A stretch of DNA of 64,000 nt from contig NZ_FTOH01000005.1 of assembly GCF_900156675.1 (NCBI RefSeq), positions 279,676 to 343,675 of the forward strand. Reading direction: 5' to 3'. The position numbers and the translations under genes are program-made. Positions 43,453 through 53,052 of this stretch are shown piece after piece (within the stretch, counting starts at the first letter, position 1; the number at the start of each line of letters is the position of its first letter). Under the pieces are notes generated by a model. It was not told the origin of the DNA, made no database searches, and saw nothing but the letters and a program-made list of their open reading frames with translations. Source of the stretch: Thalassolituus maritimus. GTDB taxonomy: Bacteria > Pseudomonadota > Gammaproteobacteria > Pseudomonadales > Oceanobacteraceae.

Positions 43453-44973
43453 CTACCGAATGATATTCAACAGGGCGTCCATATCGATATGCTCTTCATA
43501 AATATCAGCGATACGTTCAATTTCACGTTCACGCAGTGCTTGCCAATCTTCTGCCCTTACCGGTGAGCCAGACAGCGGTGAGCCAGACACCCACCCCAGA
43601 ATAAACTCACAGGTTTCCGGGTGGTCAAATACGCCATGTACATATGTCCCCATCACCTGGCCGTCATCGGATATAGCACCGTCTGTGTATGAATTGCCCT
43701 GCTGATCAGTCAGGCAACAAAAGGGAGATTGCAGGCCCGCCCCCTCACTGATACCACAGTGAATTTCATACCCTTTGATCTTATTCCCGAAGTTAACCAG
43801 CACACCGTCTACGTTCTTAAGCTGCTTTTCTGCGGTGAGTCGAGTACTGACATCAAGTAAACCAAGACCTTCGGACTCTGTGATCGTGCCCTCGACCTGC
43901 TCCGGGTCAGAAATTTTCTGACCCAGCATCTGAAAACCACCGCAGATACCCAGCACTTTGCCACCGTAGCGCAGGTGCTTAAGAATCTGTCGATCGAACC
44001 CCTGCTCCCTCAGGTAAGCCAGATCAGCCTGAACACTCTTACTGCCCGGAAGAATAATGAGATCAGCGCCCGACAGATCACCACCAGCAGTGACATACTC
44101 AAGCACAACGCCAGAATGCTGAAGTAGCGGTTCAAAGTCGGTGTGATTGCTGATACGTGGCAGCACCGGCACCTTAATAACAATGCGCTGTTGGTCTGAC
44201 TGATTAAGATTTTCTTCATGCAGAGCCCGGTTTATTCCGTCTTCAGCATCAAGACGCAGATCCATAATGTACGGCAGTACTCCCAGTACAGGTTTCTCAC
44301 TGTAGTCTTCCAGCCAGTCGAGGCCGTCCTGGAGTAACTCGATCCGGCCGCGGAATTTATTGATCAGAAAGCCCTTAATTCTTGCCTGTTCACTGGCCGC
44401 AAGAATATTTACCGTACCTGTAAGATGCGCAAACACACCGCCGCGATCGATATCCGATATCAGAACGACAGGACAATCTACCGCCTCGGCAAAGCCCATG
44501 TTGGCAATATCATTTTTGCGAAGATTCACTTCTGCCGGACTGCCTGCACCCTCAACAATCACCACATCGTACTGTTCTTTGAGTCGCTGAAATGCCGCCA
44601 ATACATGATCAAATGCGAGCTCTTTAATGTTGCCAAAACGTCGTGCGTCGAGCTCGCTGACGGCCTTACCATTAATAATGACCTGAGAGCGCATATCCGA
44701 ATTCGGCTTCAACAATACCGGGTTGAAGTCCGTCGACAGAGGCAAACCACAGGCTTCGGCCTGAAGCGCCTGAGCCCGCCCGATTTCTCCGCCATCGTTC
44801 GTTACCGCACTGTTCAATGCCATGTTCTGAGGCTTAAATGGCGCCACCGAAATACCCCGGCGCTTAAGTATCCGACATAGCGCGGTCACACACAGGCTCT
44901 TGCCAGCATCAGACGTTGTGCCCTGAACCATCAGGCAGCCTTTTACCGGCAACGAAGTATGAGCATCAGCCAT
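43453..44973 (-). CDS. cobQ: cobyric acid synthase
   Basis: A 506-residue glutamine-dependent amidotransferase that amidates adenosylcobyrinate a,c-diamide to cobyric acid. N-terminal ATPase domain with [19 protein letters not shown], then a class I GATase domain with the nucleophile in [10 protein letters not shown] and His in YVHGVFDH. The ATG at 44973 has GGAG nine bases before it; the ATG at 44988 has none. Its presence alongside salvage genes hints at capacity beyond cobinamide salvage. Confidence 0.95.
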   Translation of the reverse strand: MADAHTSLPVKGCLMVQGTTSDAGKSLCVTALCRILKRRGISVAPFKPQNMALNSAVTNDGGEIGRAQALQAEACGLPLSTDFNPVLLKPNSDMRSQVIINGKAVSELDARRFGNIKELAFDHVLAAFQRLKEQYDVVIVEGAGSPAEVNLRKNDIANMGFAEAVDCPVVLISDIDRGGVFAHLTGTVNILAASEQARIKGFLINKFRGRIELLQDGLDWLEDYSEKPVLGVLPYIMDLRLDAEDGINRALHEENLNQSDQQRIVIKVPVLPRISNHTDFEPLLQHSGVVLEYVTAGGDLSGADLIILPGSKSVQADLAYLREQGFDRQILKHLRYGGKVLGICGGFQMLGQKISDPEQVEGTITESEGLGLLDVSTRLTAEKQLKNVDGVLVNFGNKIKGYEIHCGISEGAGLQSPFCCLTDQQGNSYTDGAISDDGQVMGTYVHGVFDHPETCEFILGWVSGSPLSGSPVRAEDWQALREREIERIADIYEEHIDMDALLNIIR

Positions 44974-45502
44974 GAAGCAGTACTCCATTACGTTTTAATG
45001 CCAGTGGGCACCCGGAAACGACCAGAGTAACGTCATCGGCGATGGCGGCTACGGCCTGATTCAGCCACCCTGCCTCATCAGCGAACCGGCGGCTTAATTC
45101 ACCAAGGGGAACAATGCCGCTCCCCACCTCATTGGTGACAATAAAAATATCCTGCCCTGGTACTTCCGAGGCTTTTTTCAATGCGCTCAGCAATTCGGAT
45201 TTTTCCTGCTCAAAGTCGGGCCAACGCTGTTCATTGCAGAGCCAGTTAGTGAGGTATAACGTCAGGCAGTCAATCAGGAGCGTTGACGACGACGCACTCA
45301 CGACCGAGGACAGCTCAAAAGGCTCCTCAACCAGCGCCCAGTGCGCCGGTCGATCTTTCTTGTGACGCTGAATGCGCGCCGCCATTTCGTCATCTCCCGG
45401 TGTCGCTGTCGCCACATAGGTAACCTCAGCCCGCTCATTAGCAAGCTGTTCGGCATAACGACTTTTTCCGGATCGGGCTCCGCCCGTCACTAAGTGAATC
45501 AA
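44966..45502 (-). CDS. cobU: adenosylcobinamide kinase / guanylyltransferase
   Basis: A 178-residue bifunctional enzyme that phosphorylates adenosylcobinamide and adds GMP. P-loop [15 protein letters not shown] (about 6-20) and [26 protein letters not shown] are its marks. Overlaps cobS by 4 bases and cobQ by 8. Confidence 0.95.
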   Translation of the reverse strand: MIHLVTGGARSGKSRYAEQLANERAEVTYVATATPGDDEMAARIQRHKKDRPAHWALVEEPFELSSVVSASSSTLLIDCLTLYLTNWLCNEQRWPDFEQEKSELLSALKKASEVPGQDIFIVTNEVGSGIVPLGELSRRFADEAGWLNQAVAAIADDVTLVVSGCPLALKRNGVLLHG

Positions 45503-46260
45503 GAGAAGCTCCCGCTCAGAGCCAGTAACGAGAGATAAATAGCCAGTTCACTGACCTGCTGAACTGCTCCTAAGGCATCGCCGGTAAACCCGCCAATCTG
45601 ACGCTTAAGAAATACGTACGCAACGCCTGCCAACACGAGTAAGACGAACAGAATAATGAACGGGTTGTTGATAAACATAAGCGCGATTAAACCTGTGATT
45701 ATCGCAATAGCCGTATCCGCACCCGAGCCTGACTCAGCCAAAGGCTTGGCTTTTGAGGTATCAACGTCAGAGACATAAGACATAGCAGCGATAAATACTG
45801 TCGGAATAATTCGACTCAAAGGGTGCGCGACCAGAAGTGCCAGAACCGGATTGATCAACTGGGATAAAACAACGAATTTCAGCGTGAGCGACACCCATAA
45901 AGCAGCAGCGCCGTACGTGCCGATGCGGGAGTCCTTCATAATGCTGAGCTTCTGCTCGCGGGTCCATCCGCCTCCCAGCCCGTCACTGGTGTCTGCCAGG
46001 CCATCTTCATGAAAGCACCCGGTAAGCAGCAAACTGATTGCGATGGAAATCAAGACAGCGACATCCTGAGGAAAGACCAACATCAACAACCACAGGGCCG
46101 TCGCACAGAGAGCGCCGATCAACCACCCAACGGCAGGAAAATAACGGCTGGCGCGGTTAAGGCTCGCCTGACTGAACTCGACCGAGGCCGGCACCGGTAT
46201 CCGCGTAAAAAAGGCCAAGGCAATCCACCACAGGTTCAGCTGTTCACCCAACCTGTTCAT
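45499..46260 (-). CDS. cobS: adenosylcobinamide-GDP ribazoletransferase
   Basis: A 253-residue integral inner-membrane protein that joins the nucleotide loop to GDP-cobinamide. The motif GCFHEDGLADTSDGLGGGWTREQ (about 81-103), with the acidic metal-binding residues, is diagnostic, and about six hydrophobic segments follow. Four-base overlaps with both neighbours. Confidence 0.95.
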   Translation of the reverse strand: MNRLGEQLNLWWIALAFFTRIPVPASVEFSQASLNRASRYFPAVGWLIGALCATALWLLMLVFPQDVAVLISIAISLLLTGCFHEDGLADTSDGLGGGWTREQKLSIMKDSRIGTYGAAALWVSLTLKFVVLSQLINPVLALLVAHPLSRIIPTVFIAAMSYVSDVDTSKAKPLAESGSGADTAIAIITGLIALMFINNPFIILFVLLVLAGVAYVFLKRQIGGFTGDALGAVQQVSELAIYLSLLALSGSFS

Positions 46261-47303
46261 ACCGCAGTGACACCTGCATCATCAAAGCTGGCCATATAGT
46301 TGTAAAAAGACTGTGCCGATTGCAATAGCGGGTATGCCAGCGCTGCGCCGGTTCCTTCTCCCAGTCGCAATCCGAGATCGAGTAATGGCCTGGCATCGAG
46401 AGCCTCCAGGATCAGAGTGTGAGCCTGCTCTTCTGAGTGGTGACAGAAGACCATATAATACCGTGCTTCCGGGGCTATTCTGACCGCGGCCAGCGCCGCT
46501 ACTGAAGCAATAAATCCGTCAACCATAACGATGCATTGCTTCTCAGCCGCGGCCAACATAGCCCCGGTAATCTGAACTATTTCGAAGCCACCAAGAGAAG
46601 CCAGAATATTCATCGTATCCTCGGGTTCAGGCGTCGACTGATGACGCTCAAGTGCCTCAGCGATGAGCGATTTTTTGCGTTCAAAGGCATCATCATCAAT
46701 GCCTGTACCACGACCACAAGTCTCTTCGACTGAGCGCCCAAGAATAGCAGCGAGCACCGCCGATGCCGCCGACGTATTACCAATTCCCATCTCACCAAAC
46801 GCAAAAACATTACTGCTTTCTGCGATTCGCTGACGCACTATTTCAGCCCCCAATACTAGTCCTGATTCTGCGGTTTCGCGTGCCATTGCCGGCGCTTTAG
46901 CAATATTCTTAGTGCCCGCTCCCAGGCGCTGATTTATAACGCGGCTACTCTCAACGGCATTAAGGATGCCTGCATCAATAACGTACAAAGCCATGCTGGC
47001 AACCTGACAGAAACAGTTCACTGCCGCACCGCCATTAATAAAATTCTTAACCATCTGCTGCGTCACCGCCGGAGGCGCAATACTTACCCCCTCTTCTGCG
47101 ATGCCATGATCTGCGGCAAAGACCATCATGACAGGCTTTTGCAGCCGGATTTTTTCGACACCGGTGATCGCTGCCAGCTGAGCCGCTAATGATTCAAGCT
47201 GCCCCAGACTGCCGGGCGGCTTGGTTTTCATATCAATACGCTGCTGAATGGCAGCATCCCTTGAGCGGGACACCGGAGAAACGGAAAACATAACACCTGC
47301 CAT
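46257..47303 (-). CDS. cobT: nicotinate-nucleotide:DMB phosphoribosyltransferase
   Basis: A 348-residue enzyme that activates dimethylbenzimidazole to alpha-ribazole phosphate. KPPGSLGQLESLAAQLAAITG and VFAADHGIAEEGVS are N-terminal marks, and LRLGEGTGAALAYPLLQSA holds the catalytic Glu. The ATG at 47303 overlaps the btuC stop (TGATG), favoured over the TTG one codon earlier. Confidence 0.95.
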   Translation of the reverse strand: MAGVMFSVSPVSRSRDAAIQQRIDMKTKPPGSLGQLESLAAQLAAITGVEKIRLQKPVMMVFAADHGIAEEGVSIAPPAVTQQMVKNFINGGAAVNCFCQVASMALYVIDAGILNAVESSRVINQRLGAGTKNIAKAPAMARETAESGLVLGAEIVRQRIAESSNVFAFGEMGIGNTSAASAVLAAILGRSVEETCGRGTGIDDDAFERKKSLIAEALERHQSTPEPEDTMNILASLGGFEIVQITGAMLAAAEKQCIVMVDGFIASVAALAAVRIAPEARYYMVFCHHSEEQAHTLILEALDARPLLDLGLRLGEGTGAALAYPLLQSAQSFYNYMASFDDAGVTAV

Positions 47304-48343
47304 CAACGACTCTGTCGTTGCTTAAGAATAATAAAAAAGAAAAGACTGCCGAGCGCTGATGTCACAATACCAACGGGCAGAACCTGATCCTGAAGTAGAG
47401 AGTGAGCCAGGACATCAACCCAGATCATAAAGGTCGCACCGATCAACAGAGACATCAGCAATACCCTGTGCAGCTGCCCGCCGACCAGCAGTCGCACGAT
47501 ATGAGGAATCATAAGTCCGACAAAGCCAATGCCACCAACCTCAGCAACCAGAATTGCAGTCACTGCTGAACACACCAGCAACATCCCCAACCGCAATTTA
47601 TGCACGGGCACTCCCAATGTGGCGGCACTCTCTTCGCCCAGCTGCATCACAACGAGCCAGCGCGAAAATATGAAAAACAAACCACTGCCAAGCACCACAG
47701 CCAAAAGAGGCAAAATAAGATCAGCCCAGTTGCTGCCCGAAAAACTGCCCATCAGCCAGAACAATAACGTGGCCGCAGTTTCTGGCGTTGAGTAATAAAT
47801 CACAAGGCTGGTAAATGCACTGAGCATAAAAGAAACTGCCACCCCGGAAAGCAGCAGCTTTTCGACCTGAACCGCCGACTTCCCCGCAAGCGTCAACATC
47901 AGAAAAACAGACAGCGCTCCGCCCGCAAGCGCCCCGGTGGTCACGTTAAATACGACACTCAGGCCCGTCGCCGCCAGAAACCCAGAAAAGGCCCCAGTGA
48001 AAGCAGACATGGCCAACACCGCACCTAAAGCGGCCCCGGATGAAATACCAAATAAATAAGGATCAGCCAGCGGATTACGGGTTACTGATTGCAGAATAGC
48101 GCCAGTAATCGACAGACCAGCGCCCGTTAGTAAAGCCATAAAAATCCGCGGCAGGCGAATATCCGTAAGAATCTGCTGTTCGATCGGCGACAACGCACAA
48201 TCATTCGTCCATGGACAGATAATGACGCCCTGAAAAACATTCAGAAGCGACAGATCGAAGGCGCCTTGCGCCGCTGCGCCAATGACCGAAAGGCAAAGCA
48301 CAGAGAAAGTTATTGCAACAGTTAACCCGTACGGCATTTTCAT
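47303..48343 (-). CDS. btuC: vitamin B12 ABC transporter permease BtuC
   Basis: A 346-residue FecCD-type permease with about ten membrane helices. LPRIFMALLTGAGLSITGAILQSVTRNPLADPYLFGISSGAALGA is the classic pattern, and GLMIPHIVRLL is part of the ATPase contact. Together with BtuD and BtuF it imports corrinoids. ATG 48343 overlaps the btuD stop; ATG 48337 has the better-placed AGGAA and is an alternative. Confidence 0.92.
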   Translation of the reverse strand: MKMPYGLTVAITFSVLCLSVIGAAAQGAFDLSLLNVFQGVIICPWTNDCALSPIEQQILTDIRLPRIFMALLTGAGLSITGAILQSVTRNPLADPYLFGISSGAALGAVLAMSAFTGAFSGFLAATGLSVVFNVTTGALAGGALSVFLMLTLAGKSAVQVEKLLLSGVAVSFMLSAFTSLVIYYSTPETAATLLFWLMGSFSGSNWADLILPLLAVVLGSGLFFIFSRWLVVMQLGEESAATLGVPVHKLRLGMLLVCSAVTAILVAEVGGIGFVGLMIPHIVRLLVGGQLHRVLLMSLLIGATFMIWVDVLAHSLLQDQVLPVGIVTSALGSLFFFIILKQRQSR

Positions 48344-49233
48344 TTCCTGCGCTCTCCAGCTGATCCGGGAGCAATAGTCCGACTCGGAGGCATATCGTAG
48401 GCAATACGAATACGGCGTTCATGCGTATAAGTGTTACGGATCACAGCAACATCTGCGGCAACCTGAAATACATCCTGGATTAATTCGCTGGTAAGCACCT
48501 GGAAGGGTTCACCGTTGGCCACCAGCTGACCTTTATTCAATACCAGCAATTGATCACAGTAAGCCGCGGCCATGTTCAGATCATGAATGGTAAGAAGTAC
48601 CGTAACACCCAATGACCGGACCAGGCTTAGCGTCTCTATCTGATGCTGAATATCGAGGTGGTTGGTAGGTTCGTCTAAAAGAAGAATCTGAGGTTGTTGT
48701 ACCAGTGCGCGGGCGATCAACACCCGCTGCTTCTCTCCACCTGAAAGAGAGCCGAAATCACGATCAATAAAACGCGTCAGGTCGAGGTCGGCTGCTATAC
48801 CTTCTATTAACCGGGTGTCATCTTTGCTGGTAAACGACAGCAGTGGCTTACGAGGCGTCAGGCCGGTTGCAAGAACTTCGCGCACAGTCACCTCGAAAGG
48901 CAGTGCCGATTCCTGCAGCACAACCGCGATTTTACAGGCTCGCTCGCGTCTGCTCATCAGGTGTACCGGGTGCCCGGCAATCATCACCTGCCCCGCCAGC
49001 GAGGCCGGTTGATCGTAGCGATGGCAATAGATTGCTCTGAGTAACGACGATTTACCTGCACCATTCGGCCCGACAATACCAACCAGGCTACCGCATTCCA
49101 CAGCGAACGAAATATCCCGCAGAATAGCGTTCGTAGCTTTCGCACCGATAGTCAGCGATAAGTGCTCAACAGCGATATGCGCGAGTTCAGCATCGCCAGA
49201 GGTGTAGCTGTTGTTTGAGGACTGATTCACCAT
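48340..49233 (-). CDS. btuD: vitamin B12 ABC transporter ATPase BtuD
   Basis: A 297-residue FecE-type ATPase. Walker A GPNGAGKSSLLRAIY (about 55-69), signature LSGGEKQRVLIARALVQQP, Walker B ILLLDEPTNHLD and the H-loop LTIHDLN. It is the first gene of the operon, directly after the cobalamin riboswitch leader. The C-terminal 40 residues are longer than the minimal ATPase. Confidence 0.92.
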   Translation of the reverse strand: MVNQSSNNSYTSGDAELAHIAVEHLSLTIGAKATNAILRDISFAVECGSLVGIVGPNGAGKSSLLRAIYCHRYDQPASLAGQVMIAGHPVHLMSRRERACKIAVVLQESALPFEVTVREVLATGLTPRKPLLSFTSKDDTRLIEGIAADLDLTRFIDRDFGSLSGGEKQRVLIARALVQQPQILLLDEPTNHLDIQHQIETLSLVRSLGVTVLLTIHDLNMAAAYCDQLLVLNKGQLVANGEPFQVLTSELIQDVFQVAADVAVIRNTYTHERRIRIAYDMPPSRTIAPGSAGERRK

Positions 49234-49389
49234 TGGTATCCGCGCATCGGTACAAATATTGTCACGCTAATCGTCACATTATGGGCGGAATACGGATGAT
49301 GGACGCACTTCGGGAACGCAGCCTAAGCCGCCCGAACAGAGAGCTCATCATCGAGTAACCCGCTCGATCATAGAAATTGGTTTGCACGT

Positions 49390-49522
49390 CCGGGAGGCAA
49401 TCTGGCTGACAGTCGACCGGATAAAAGCCACTGTTTACAGTTGCGGGCACAGCCCCGGATTTTCACCGGGTTCCCCTCCTGAGACTGGCAAGACAAATTT
49501 GCCAGTCCGGACAGGGGTGGAT
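49390..49522 (-). ncRNA. cobalamin riboswitch
   Basis: In the minus-strand leader of btuD the conserved core reads GGGGAACCCGGTGAAAATCC, followed by GGGGCTGTGCCCGCAACTGT and, after a variable arm, the B12-box region CAGCCAGATTGCC. Flanking stems (GACTGGCAA/TTGCCAGTC) are present. The start codon of btuD lies about 150 bases further on, leaving room for a regulatory hairpin. High adenosylcobalamin should lower expression of the whole operon. It explains the 393-base gap 49234-49626. Confidence 0.93.
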
Positions 49523-49626
49523 TATCGCACAGAGGCGCCAGCGTTGCAGTAAACACGCGGATACCGGATACTTCGCGCCTTAATGATCACAGTTAACCAC
49601 ACCATACACAGACTACGGAAACGCTC

Positions 49627-50109
49627 ATGATTGTCGCCAAAGATACGGTTGTTCAGCTGCATTACACCCTTAAAGATGCCGATGGCAAACAGATTGAGTC
49701 CACTGCGGGCCATGATCCGATTGCCTACCTGCAGGGCCACAACAACATGATCCCGGGCTTTGAAGAGGCTGTCGAAGGCAAGCAGGCCGGTGACAAACTC
49801 GAAATCACAGTAACACCAGAAAATGGCTACGGGCACCGCGTTGAAGGTTCGGTGCAGCGCGTACCAGTCAAGCACCTGCAGGGCTCAAAGAAATGGAGCA
49901 AAGGCATGGTCGCTTCTGTACACACAGATCAGGGCGAGCGTCAGGTGACCATCGTTAAGGTCGGTCGTTTCATGGCAGACGTTGATACTAACCATCCGTT
50001 TGCCGGGAAAACCTTACATTTTGACGTCGAGATTCTGGACGTTCGTACAGCGACTGCAGAAGAGCTTGATCACGGCCACGCCCACGGCATTGGCGGCCAT
50101 CAGCACTGA
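49627..50109 (+). CDS. slyD: FKBP-type peptidyl-prolyl isomerase SlyD
   Basis: A 160-residue cytoplasmic chaperone and prolyl isomerase. VVQLHYTLKDADGKQIEST opens the FKBP domain, the IF insert occupies about 70-125, and the C-terminus is His-rich (DHGHAHGIGGHQH), which in E. coli SlyD binds nickel. Length is shorter than enterobacterial SlyD because the metal tail is brief. Confidence 0.94.
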   Translation: MIVAKDTVVQLHYTLKDADGKQIESTAGHDPIAYLQGHNNMIPGFEEAVEGKQAGDKLEITVTPENGYGHRVEGSVQRVPVKHLQGSKKWSKGMVASVHTDQGERQVTIVKVGRFMADVDTNHPFAGKTLHFDVEILDVRTATAEELDHGHAHGIGGHQH

Positions 50110-50221
50110 TTCTGACTCAGGTCACAAGCAGCGAGAATGGTCGCCGGAGTGCGGTAGTATTTTAATATTGCTTCGGCTATTCTCGAATGAGTCTTTTGAA
50201 AATACCTGTAGGAGATTAAGG

Positions 50222-50797
50222 ATGAATATCCGTCACCTGTTCACTGCCGCTGCCGCCACTCTGCTGGTTGCGTGTTCTTCTAACGAACCGGCACCTCAAG
50301 TTGCTGAGTGTGTCTTCGCCGATGGCAGCATGCAGCCTGCTCCTGCGTGGGTCTGTGGTGCCCCTGTTGATGGCGTTGACCTGACCGCCGTCGGTTACGC
50401 CGATAAATCTGCCGCTGGCGCAAACTTCATGAAGCAAATGGCAGCAACCGCCGCGCGCGTTGAACTTGCTCAGACCATGCAGGTAGAAGTTCAGAACATG
50501 ATCAAACAATACGCTGAAACCACGGGTACAGCTGACGACGAAACCGTTGATCAGGTTAACTCTGTGACAACCAAGCAGATCACCAAGCAGACACTGACTG
50601 GCAGCAAGATCTTCCGTCAGATGCCAACCCCTAGCGGCGGCATGGTGGTTCTCGTTGGTCTCGACGCCGACACCGTTAACCAGCTGGCAGAAGAGGCCCT
50701 GAAAACCTCAATGAACAACGAGAAAGCTCTGTGGCAGAAGTTTCAGGCTCAGAAGTCTTTCGACGAAATGCGCGAAGAAATGCTGAACATGAACTGA
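50222..50797 (+). CDS. LPP20-family lipoprotein
   Basis: A 191-residue lipoprotein: MNIRHLFTAAAATLLVACSS with lipobox LVAC (Cys 18). The body (VGYADKSAAGANFMKQMAATAARVELAQTMQVEVQ, then SKIFRQMPTPSGGMVVLVGLD) follows LPP20 proteins. AGGAG precedes the ATG at 50222; the open frame upstream overlaps slyD and is not coding. A terminator and a transglutaminase-like gene follow. Confidence 0.82.
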   Translation: MNIRHLFTAAAATLLVACSSNEPAPQVAECVFADGSMQPAPAWVCGAPVDGVDLTAVGYADKSAAGANFMKQMAATAARVELAQTMQVEVQNMIKQYAETTGTADDETVDQVNSVTTKQITKQTLTGSKIFRQMPTPSGGMVVLVGLDADTVNQLAEEALKTSMNNEKALWQKFQAQKSFDEMREEMLNMN

Positions 50798-50821
50798 GTC
50801 AGCTCAGCGTATGATATCCAG

Positions 50822-50854
50822 ACCGGTACCGGGGTAACTCTGTACCGGTTTTTT
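50822..50854 (+). terminator. terminator after the LPP20 lipoprotein gene
   Basis: ACCGGTAC and GTACCGGT pair across a 12-base loop and are followed by six T residues; it may be partial, as the next gene starts 18 bases later. Confidence 0.82.
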
Positions 50855-50871
50855 GTTTTGGGGGAGATCCA

Positions 50872-52380
50872 ATGAAACATCTTATCCGTTGCACCCTGAT
50901 AGCCAGCGGTGTCGTCGCCAGCGCAGCTACTCTTTCTGTCGTCGCGAACCCAGGTATGAGCGATTACGAACGCTGGCGCGCCACGACTCAGCAAGAATTT
51001 CAGAGCTATCTCGACGAAAACGACAAAGCCTTTATCGGATTTCTGAAGCAGCGTTGGGAACCCGTCGATACCGAATCAGGCGAGGAAGAAGATCAGGCCC
51101 CAAAACCCACAAACATCCCAAAAGCACCGCCGATTTATTCGCCTGTTGATGCGCCAGAAGAGAAGCCTAAAGACATAGCAACCGAACCTACGCCAGTCGT
51201 AAGTGTGCCTGTTCCGACACCGACGCGCGAACCCGACAACACAACGCCAGAGCAAACGCCGGTCAAAGTTGCCCCGCAGCCGCAAATTAAAGGCCCTGCC
51301 GCCAGTATTAACTTTTATGGTCACGCTTTACGTCTGCCCTACAACAAAGCCATGCCACGTGCATTTTCATCCAGGCCCTCCTCCGACGCTATTGCCTCAG
51401 CGTGGGAAGCGTTAGCACGGAGTGATTTCAAACCCGCCTTAGAGCAGCTCAGTGCCACTAAGACGTCTCTGTCGCTCAGCGACTGGGCAACAGCACGGCT
51501 TGTCTCCGACTACTCTGAGGCCGTAGCGAGAAATGCCGACAGCCGCATTATGTTGAGCTGGTTTATGCTCGTAAAACTCGGCTATGACGCCCGCCTTGCC
51601 TACAACGACCGCCTTTACCTGCTAATGCCTGCTGACGACGATGTGTATGGCGTCACGTATTTTACTCTCAGTGGTGAACGCTACTACGCCCTGCCACTCA
51701 ATGGTGATGTACGAATTGCAGGAAAGGTCTACACCTACGGCAAGCAACACGAGACAGCGTCACGTGCGGTGGCCTTCAAAGTGCCTGAACGCTTCAACGG
51801 TGCGGGAGATATCCGCAAGCGGACGCTCAGTTATCAGGAGGGCGAAGAAACAGTGAATGTTGTCGTCAGTTACCCAGCGGAGCAGATCCGTTATCTGGAT
51901 TCCATGCCCCAGCTGAACCTGCCACGCTATCCGATTCTGGATCTGCCCGCTGCGACACGGGCCGAGCTCACTAGACAACTGAAGCCATTGTTACAGGGGC
52001 ACTCTGAAGAAGTCGCGGTCAATCGACTGCTCAACTTTGTTCAGAACGCCTTCGAATATCAGACCGATGAGCAGCAGTTTAATACTGAAAACTACCTGTT
52101 CCCACTCGAAACCCTGCACTATGCTGCCTCAGACTGCGAAGACAGAGCCGCATTGTTCTCGCTGCTGGTGCATGACCTGTTGGGCCTGCCCGTCGTACTG
52201 TTGGATTATCCGGGGCACGTGGCCGCAGCCGTTGAATTTACAGGTCAAGTGAAAGGCGACGCAGTCGTTTATAATGGCCGCCAATATACAGTGACTGACC
52301 CGACCTATATTAACGCGCGTGCAGGAATGACCATGCCGCAGTTCGCGGGCCAGTCACCTGACGTAGTAGAAGTATTTTAA
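50872..52380 (+). CDS. exported transglutaminase-like protein
   Basis: A 502-residue protein with a signal peptide (TLIASGVVASAATLSVVANP), a Pro/Glu-rich linker (about 70-140, TPTREPDNTTPEQTP), a middle domain and a C-terminal transglutaminase-like fold: Cys in AASDCEDRAALFSLLV (about 420), His in GHVAAAVEF and Asp in TVTDPTYINA. These triads act as cysteine peptidases or amide-bond enzymes; the substrate is unknown. The pairing with LPP20-type lipoproteins recurs in marine bacteria in my memory but is unverified. GGGGGAG-like site precedes the ATG. Confidence 0.75.
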   Translation: MKHLIRCTLIASGVVASAATLSVVANPGMSDYERWRATTQQEFQSYLDENDKAFIGFLKQRWEPVDTESGEEEDQAPKPTNIPKAPPIYSPVDAPEEKPKDIATEPTPVVSVPVPTPTREPDNTTPEQTPVKVAPQPQIKGPAASINFYGHALRLPYNKAMPRAFSSRPSSDAIASAWEALARSDFKPALEQLSATKTSLSLSDWATARLVSDYSEAVARNADSRIMLSWFMLVKLGYDARLAYNDRLYLLMPADDDVYGVTYFTLSGERYYALPLNGDVRIAGKVYTYGKQHETASRAVAFKVPERFNGAGDIRKRTLSYQEGEETVNVVVSYPAEQIRYLDSMPQLNLPRYPILDLPAATRAELTRQLKPLLQGHSEEVAVNRLLNFVQNAFEYQTDEQQFNTENYLFPLETLHYAASDCEDRAALFSLLVHDLLGLPVVLLDYPGHVAAAVEFTGQVKGDAVVYNGRQYTVTDPTYINARAGMTMPQFAGQSPDVVEVF

Positions 52381-52390
52381 GGAGGCCTTC

Positions 52391-53038
52391 ATGGCTTTGC
52401 AGATCGCCATTGTTCCTGTCACTGCTTTTGAGCAGAACTGCACTGTTCTGATGTGTGACAACACCAAAGAAGCCGCCATCGTAGACCCCGGCGGTGAAAT
52501 TAATAAAATCAAAGCGCAGATTGAAAAAATGGGTGCGAACCCCACCAAAATTCTGCTGACGCATGCGCACATTGATCATGCAGGAGGCACTGCGGCTTTA
52601 GCTCGTGACCTCGGCCTCCCTATTATTGGTCCTCATAAGGAAGACGACTTCTGGATTCAATCGTTGCCGCAGCAATCTATGATGTTCGGATTTCCCAACG
52701 TTGAGTCGTTCACTCCCGATCAATGGCTGAACGATGGCGATACGGTCACAGTGGGTGACGTGACACTTGAGGTTATCCATGCGCCCGGCCACACACCAGG
52801 GCATGTTGTCTTCTTCGATAAAGACAGCAAAAAAGCCCTGGTCGGCGACGTTATTTTTAATGGGTCGATTGGTCGTACTGACTTTCCAAAAGGAAATTTC
52901 GAAGAGCTGGTCTCTTCCATCCGCGAGAAGCTGTTTCCGCTGGGCGACGATATTGAATTTATTTGTGGGCACGGCCCGAATTCAACCTTCGGCCACGAAC
53001 GTCAGCACAACCCTTTTGTCTCTGACCATCGCGGCTGA
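52391..53038 (+). CDS. gloC: metallo-beta-lactamase-fold hydrolase, GloC/YcbL-like glyoxalase II
   Basis: A 215-residue hydrolase with binuclear metal site: THAHIDHAGG (about 56-65), HAPGHTPGHVVFF, GDVIFNGSIGRTDFP and CGHGPNSTFGHERQHNPF. Length and the GRTDFP phrase match YcbL (GloC), which hydrolyses S-D-lactoylglutathione. It starts 10 bases after the transglutaminase-like gene with AGGAGG just upstream, so they probably share an mRNA. Confidence 0.9.
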   Translation: MALQIAIVPVTAFEQNCTVLMCDNTKEAAIVDPGGEINKIKAQIEKMGANPTKILLTHAHIDHAGGTAALARDLGLPIIGPHKEDDFWIQSLPQQSMMFGFPNVESFTPDQWLNDGDTVTVGDVTLEVIHAPGHTPGHVVFFDKDSKKALVGDVIFNGSIGRTDFPKGNFEELVSSIREKLFPLGDDIEFICGHGPNSTFGHERQHNPFVSDHRG

Positions 53039-53052
53039 GTACTTATCTTTAT

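Noticed and set aside
44966..44988. ATG at 44988 as the cobQ start
   Set aside because: No ribosome site before it; ATG 44973 has GGAG nine bases upstream and overlaps cobU less.
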